A stretch of 9,448 nt of DNA. Source: JAXJYR01 sp964593515 (GTDB lineage: Bacteria > Bacillota_I > Bacilli_A > Erysipelotrichales > Erysipelotrichaceae). This document shows, piece after piece, positions 7,201-9,448 of this stretch. Every line of letters begins with the position of its first letter. Position 1 is the stretch's first letter. The notes below the pieces were generated by a model. The model was not told where the DNA came from. It saw nothing but the letters and a program-made list of their open reading frames with translations, and made no database searches. The translations under genes were made by a program, and so were the position numbers. The stretch is taken from contig CAZQJH010000060.1 in NCBI GenBank assembly GCA_964593515.1, positions 1 through 9,448 on the forward strand. The letters are read 5' to 3'.

Positions 7201-8174
7201 GTTCTAAATTTACTTATTTCATCATAATAACCATCTAATTCATATAAGAAACCACCATCAATATCAGCATATTGATAATAACTACTAACTTGATAAGTTT
7301 GCTTATTGAAACTAACTTCATCATTATCAACCCAAGATAAATCTTCACTCATTTGTTTTTCTAATTCTTTTTGTTGTTCTTTAGTAAAGTTATTAGCTTT
7401 TGCTATACTTTTAGCTGCTTCTTCACTAGCTTTTTCCCAGTTATAGATATTAATTCTTGATTCATCAATTCTTATTTGTTCACAAAGTTGATAGTTCCCA
7501 AGACGTTCACCATTTAAAACAACTTCAACCCAGGTACTTTGCATATATTCTAAACCAAGTTTATTTGATAAATCATATGCTAGTTTATTACGCATAAAGG
7601 ATGTTTCCACAAAGTTTGCTAATAAGACAAAATGTTTATTACTACCCATACCTAATAAGTTAGTTTTTTCAGCTAGTTTTATTTTATAAGGTTTTTTAGG
7701 ATAACGCCAAGTAGCATTACCACGTCCTCTTATTTCAATTTCACCATGATATCCTTGATTATTATTATCTAAGTCTGGATATAAATCATTACCTTGAATA
7801 TCCATCCTTGCTTTCACATAAGTTTCTTTAGAATTAATATCTTCTTCACTATTAATATAAATAACAGGTAAATTAGATACCATAATTGTTTTAGTAATTG
7901 TCTCATCATTGTCACTAACAATAACTTTAATTAAATGATTTATCATTGATTCATCAATTAATAATTGATCATCGTTACTAATTAATTGATTATCTAGATA
8001 CCATTGATATGATAATTTACCACTAGCATTAGTAATATCTAAACTTAAAACTTCATTAATTTTAGGATAGTTTTGTTTAAAATTTATAGCTAAATTATCA
8101 CTAGCTTTAATAGGTAAAGTAAAATTAGTGATGATTAGGATAAAACATAGTAAAGATATAAATGTTTTTTTCAT
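4230..8174 (-). CDS. Secreted CotH-kinase-like protein with F5/8C, FIVAR and SLH domains
   Basis: Large surface protein of 1314 aa, numbered from the ATG at 8174. A signal peptide (MKKTFISLLCFILIITNF..., cleaved near residues 24-27) is followed by an Ig-like stretch (about 28-102, with SYQWYLDNQ). A CotH-type kinase domain follows (about 103-543): IRGRGNATWRYPKKPYKIKL (148-167), the block LNGERLGNYQLCEQI, and GPIWDMDHSSG (418-428), whose Asp residues fit the metal-binding site of CotH kinases. Next come a beta-rich linker (to about 645), a FIVAR repeat (648-711), an F5/8 type C (discoidin) domain (about 720-864), four more FIVAR repeats (866-1130) and three SLH repeats (1134-1310) carrying ITRGM, ITRQD and ATRAE motifs. 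SLH repeats bind pyruvylated wall polymer, so the protein is probably wall-anchored. CotH proteins phosphorylate secreted or coat proteins; the target here is unknown. GTG at 8183 is part of the Shine-Dalgarno and is not the start. Confidence 0.9.
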   Translation of the reverse strand: MKKTFISLLCFILIITNFTLPIKASDNLAINFKQNYPKINEVLSLDITNASGKLSYQWYLDNQLISNDDQLLIDESMINHLIKVIVSDNDETITKTIMVSNLPVIYINSEEDINSKETYVKARMDIQGNDLYPDLDNNNQGYHGEIEIRGRGNATWRYPKKPYKIKLAEKTNLLGMGSNKHFVLLANFVETSFMRNKLAYDLSNKLGLEYMQSTWVEVVLNGERLGNYQLCEQIRIDESRINIYNWEKASEEAAKSIAKANNFTKEQQKELEKQMSEDLSWVDNDEVSFNKQTYQVSSYYQYADIDGGFLYELDGYYDEISKFRTEDGQPIQYKNPEYINTSSKLFNYSKDYLQAVEDATTASTYNTTFNNETYHYQDLVDLNSLISTWLINELFFNADFMCQSTFMYKPHHEKLIMGPIWDMDHSSGNVGVRNYNKWQTYFFDTTYEGRAQDRQWYRYLCKDPFFVLKAKELYDTHYYDFKSLIIENGIMDQYYPYLKDSGELDYNLWGDKRDYNDFNQEFINLKAYLSQRLAWLDTHFKSIDTILTSLANYQQNDLSLIFTSDNQVLDINNDIIFLNNYNDVTLHLPQNTTTSIKLNGKLIYDNVNSKTFTFTYHELNTLNNELNVMEVITNQGKDIICFKANNLIDTTKLNNRLNEAKLIKPNLYADYSYQQLQITIKEINELLQNNPTSQLVIDNALTSLENCLLNLTSRELNPQNQVTYQILSCSSNLNDINKINDQDPTTYWLSDSSKKLPQSIIIDLQDNYKIDYVSFLPRLDKDFADGDIIELKIYASLDNNTYNLIDTYQFTSYELYLINRHEYKHAFLNQINTRYLKIEITNALGDNNFYQYCSLSELVIYKHNESNLLDKLNNLLQQAKTYQEDLYTIESYQNLSMVMMEIDTLLNNPNLNDKQIKEAINKLNQAIDNLTYRDVDKTNLEELLKQTFNIDDYTKVSYQNYLTVKDEAILINNKLHPTQIEIDEITNLLAEAINDLVNIKALKVLINESYSLIEDDYTPLSWFDYQCLLTQANYLLAKDNATQDEINNLITMLELAKNSLVLKANKTLLQAEYDKAILIKANDYTNTSYDNLYKAMIKAKEILDDLNASDEQVSNALINLSKAIELLESKKVMNFKDVNSNDWFYYAIKNAYELDIMLGDGGNVYFSPNKDITRGMVATILYRIEANPKVIYAPSFKDVQDGLWYSNAIIWASNHHIVSGYQNKSFGPDDKITRQDLAIMLRNYALFKGINGNINATLENYDDYHQVSDYAYNAMNWCVANQIIKGSNNKLLPTSYATRAESAAMFIRLLDIIK
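4785..5579 (-). repeat. Four tandem FIVAR-like protein repeats in the CotH-like gene
   Basis: Residues 866-931, 937-999, 1001-1063 and 1064-1130 share a pattern of about 64 residues: YT..S(Y/W)..(Y/L)...., then a short helix ending in (L/I)L, then A(T/S)..(E/Q)I..(A/L)...L..A...L. The DNA copies have diverged and are visible as repeats only in protein. A fifth copy (648-711, nt 6042-6233) is set apart by the F5/8C domain. FIVAR modules usually act as helical spacers or binding modules in long surface proteins. Confidence 0.75.
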
Positions 8175-8201
8175 TAAATTCACCTCAAAATAATTATAAC
8201 A
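8175..8201 (-). promoter_or_regulatory. Extended -10 promoter and start-deciding RBS of the CotH-like gene
   Basis: On the minus strand TGT followed by a perfect TATAAT (8201-8193) is a consensus extended -10. A weak -35 (ATCACA, 8220-8215, 16-bp spacing) overlaps the opposing promoter's -10. The Shine-Dalgarno GAGGTG (8186-8181) lies 6 nt before ATG 8174. The GTG inside it is the apparent start of the longer frame, which would leave that start without any ribosome binding site. The predicted leader is about 12 nt. Confidence 0.65.
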
Positions 8202-8216
8202 TAGGGGTTTAGGTTG

Positions 8217-8245
8217 TGATACAATAATGATAAGAGGTGATTATA
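8217..8245 (+). promoter_or_regulatory. Extended -10 promoter and start-deciding RBS of the oxidoreductase gene
   Basis: TGA followed by TACAAT (8217-8225) is an extended -10. A weak -35 (ATAACA at 8196-8201, 18-bp spacing) overlaps the -10 of the divergent CotH-like gene. The Shine-Dalgarno AAGAGGTGA (8232-8240) precedes ATG 8246 by 5 nt. The GTG at 8237 belongs to this Shine-Dalgarno, so the ATG is the better start. The predicted leader is about 14 nt. Confidence 0.6.
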
Positions 8246-9238
8246 ATGCTTAAGGTAGCAACTGTTGGTAGTGGTTTTATTGTTGATTGGTTTTTAAATG
8301 CGGTCAAACAAAATGAAGGAATAAAATGTATTGCAATGTATACCAGAACAAAAACTAAAGTTGAAGCATTAGCTAAACAATATGAAGTTGATAATATTTA
8401 TGAAGATTATGATTTAATGTTAGCTAATCAAGATATTGAGGTTATTTATGTAGGTAATGTGAATAGTTTACATTATGAATTTGCGAAAAAAGCATTACTA
8501 AGTGGTAAGCATGTTATTTGTGAGAAACCATTTACGTCTAATTTAGAAGAATTAAAGGATTTATTCAAAATAGCTAGTGATAAAGGAAAATATATTTTTG
8601 AAGCTATTGTAACTACGCATATGCCTAATTATTTATTATTAAAAGAAAGTATTAACGATTTAGGAATTATTCGAATGGTTCAATGTAACTTCTCTCAATA
8701 TTCAAGTAAATATGATAAATTCTTAAAGGGAGAACATGTGAATGTTTTTGATTTAAATTATAGTGGAGGAGCTTTAGCTGATATTTCGATTTATAATTTA
8801 CATTTTGTTATTGGTTTATTTGGTAAACCTATTGATGTGCATTATTTCCCTAATAAAGCTAGTAATGGCATTGATACTTCCGGAGTAGCTATCTTAAGTT
8901 ATGATGGATTTAGTGCGGTATGTGTTGGATGTAAAGATAGTCGTAGTAAATGTTTAGCTCAAGTACAAGGGGAAAAAGGTTATGCTTATTTAATGAGTGA
9001 AACTTCACGTTGTGCTAATCTACATGTAGTAATTAATAATGAAGAGGTTGAGAAAACAATTAAACAAAATGATGATGCTTTATATTATGAAGTTAAAGAA
9101 TTTATCTCAATTATTAATCAACATGATGAAGCTAGATATCAAGCTCATTGTGAACATAGTTTAGCCGTTATGGAAGTTTATGAAGCATTAAGAAAAGATG
9201 GTGGTATCATCTTTGCCAGTGATCGAAAGAGTTTTTAA
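8246..9238 (+). CDS. Gfo/Idh/MocA-family NAD(P)-dependent oxidoreductase
   Basis: This is a soluble dehydrogenase of the glucose-fructose oxidoreductase / inositol dehydrogenase family, 330 aa from ATG 8246. The N-terminal Rossmann fold shows VATVGSGFIVDWF (4-16, with the Gly-Ser-Gly nucleotide loop). The family's CEKPF motif (92-96) carries the catalytic-site Lys94. In the C-terminal domain GGALADISIYNLHF (174-187) matches the family's GGALxDxGxY block, with Tyr183 and His186 as likely active-site residues. Substrates in this family are mostly sugars, polyols or their derivatives; none can be assigned here. The gene stands alone, diverging from the CotH-like gene and closed by its own terminator, so no pathway context is available. 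The start was moved from GTG 8237 because that triplet is part of the Shine-Dalgarno. Confidence 0.93.
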   Translation: MLKVATVGSGFIVDWFLNAVKQNEGIKCIAMYTRTKTKVEALAKQYEVDNIYEDYDLMLANQDIEVIYVGNVNSLHYEFAKKALLSGKHVICEKPFTSNLEELKDLFKIASDKGKYIFEAIVTTHMPNYLLLKESINDLGIIRMVQCNFSQYSSKYDKFLKGEHVNVFDLNYSGGALADISIYNLHFVIGLFGKPIDVHYFPNKASNGIDTSGVAILSYDGFSAVCVGCKDSRSKCLAQVQGEKGYAYLMSETSRCANLHVVINNEEVEKTIKQNDDALYYEVKEFISIINQHDEARYQAHCEHSLAVMEVYEALRKDGGIIFASDRKSF

Positions 9239-9260
9239 ACTCTTTCTTTTCTTTTTATTT
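9225..9260 (+). terminator. Rho-independent terminator overlapping the oxidoreductase stop codon
   Basis: GAAAGAGTTT (9225-9234) is followed after TT by its exact reverse complement AAACTCTTTC (9237-9246). In practice this gives about a 9-bp stem with a 4-nt loop. The T-rich tail TTTTCTTTTTATTT (9247-9260) follows. The TAA stop (9236-9238) lies in the loop and descending arm. Confidence 0.85.
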
Positions 9261-9265
9261 AGGAG

Positions 9266-9284
9266 TATAATTACTCATCGGAGG
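9266..9284 (+). promoter_or_regulatory. Probable -10 box and RBS of the gene starting at 9292
   Basis: A perfect TATAAT is at 9266-9271, just after the oxidoreductase terminator, with no TG extension and no clear -35. The Shine-Dalgarno GGAGG (9280-9284) is 7 nt before ATG 9292. The predicted leader is about 14 nt, the same as for the other promoters in the window. Confidence 0.5.
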
Positions 9285-9291
9285 TAATTTT

Positions 9292-9448
9292 ATGTTCAAT
9301 AAATTATTTAAAAGTGATATATGTAAGTACTTATACTTAATGCTTACATACGTATTAGTTGATATTTTTTTAAGAATCTTTTTAAAAAAATCTAGTTTAA
9401 TTCAATTCACAAGTGCTACTTTATTTACCATACTATATGCAATATTAT
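9292..9448 (+). CDS. 5' end of a membrane protein gene (partial)
   Basis: The ATG at 9292 with GGAGG 7 nt upstream opens a frame that runs to the window edge, giving 52 codons. The N-terminus MFNKLFKSDICKYLYLMLTY has a short basic start, then a hydrophobic segment at about residues 13-30 (YLYLMLTYVLVDIFLRIF), then LKKSS, then a second hydrophobic segment from about 42 to the edge. This is the start of a polytopic membrane protein. The LVDIFLRI stretch loosely recalls the membrane part of LTA-synthase/sulfatase-type proteins of Firmicutes, but that is a weak resemblance and the catalytic part would lie outside the window. Confidence 0.75.
   Translation, partial: MFNKLFKSDICKYLYLMLTYVLVDIFLRIFLKKSSLIQFTSATLFTILYAIL

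Overview
The window is AT-rich, and leucine is written mostly as TTA. UGA is used as a real stop: it ends the large surface-protein gene and overlaps the next gene's ribosome binding site, so this is not the mycoplasma code. A secreted protein with C-terminal S-layer homology (SLH) domains, strong GGAGG/GAGGTG ribosome binding sites and a lactose-type PTS IIA protein point to a low-GC Gram-positive, walled Firmicute. A gut Erysipelotrichia/Coprobacillus-like bacterium is my best guess, but this is inference from sequence style and not a database match.

Region by region: positions 1-47 hold the first 15 codons of a minus-strand gene with a signal-peptide-like N-terminus. Positions 81-3336 are a compact minus-strand operon transcribed as PTS lactose/cellobiose IIA - purD - fhs. 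It has 14-nt gaps and ends in a hairpin that overlaps the fhs stop codon. Positions 3337-3829 have no intact gene. They contain the operon promoter, a decayed plus-strand fragment of a BspA-like leucine-rich-repeat protein (in-frame TAG plus a frameshift), and a long bidirectional terminator. Positions 3830-8174 are a minus-strand pair: a 1314-aa secreted CotH-kinase-like protein with F5/8C, FIVAR and SLH domains, followed 7 nt later by a MutT-like NUDIX hydrolase. Positions 8175-8245 hold back-to-back promoters. Positions 8246-9238 encode a Gfo/Idh/MocA oxidoreductase on the plus strand, closed by a terminator. A truncated membrane-protein gene starts at 9292.

How the genes fit together: purD (third purine step, GAR synthesis) and fhs (10-formyl-THF from formate) are a sensible purine/one-carbon pair, while the solitary IIA in front of them is unexpected. 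The CotH/FIVAR/SLH protein is a wall-anchored surface protein. The NUDIX gene is probably translationally coupled to it, but I see no clear biochemical link.

Two annotation corrections matter. The CotH-like protein should start at ATG 8174 and the oxidoreductase at ATG 8246, because the longer frames begin at GTG triplets that are part of the Shine-Dalgarno sequences. The most general pattern I noticed is that all four genes with a recognisable promoter have a -10 box (three of them extended TGnTAnAAT) about 6-8 nt before the Shine-Dalgarno, which predicts uniformly short 12-14-nt leaders. I found no convincing new defence or mobile system here.
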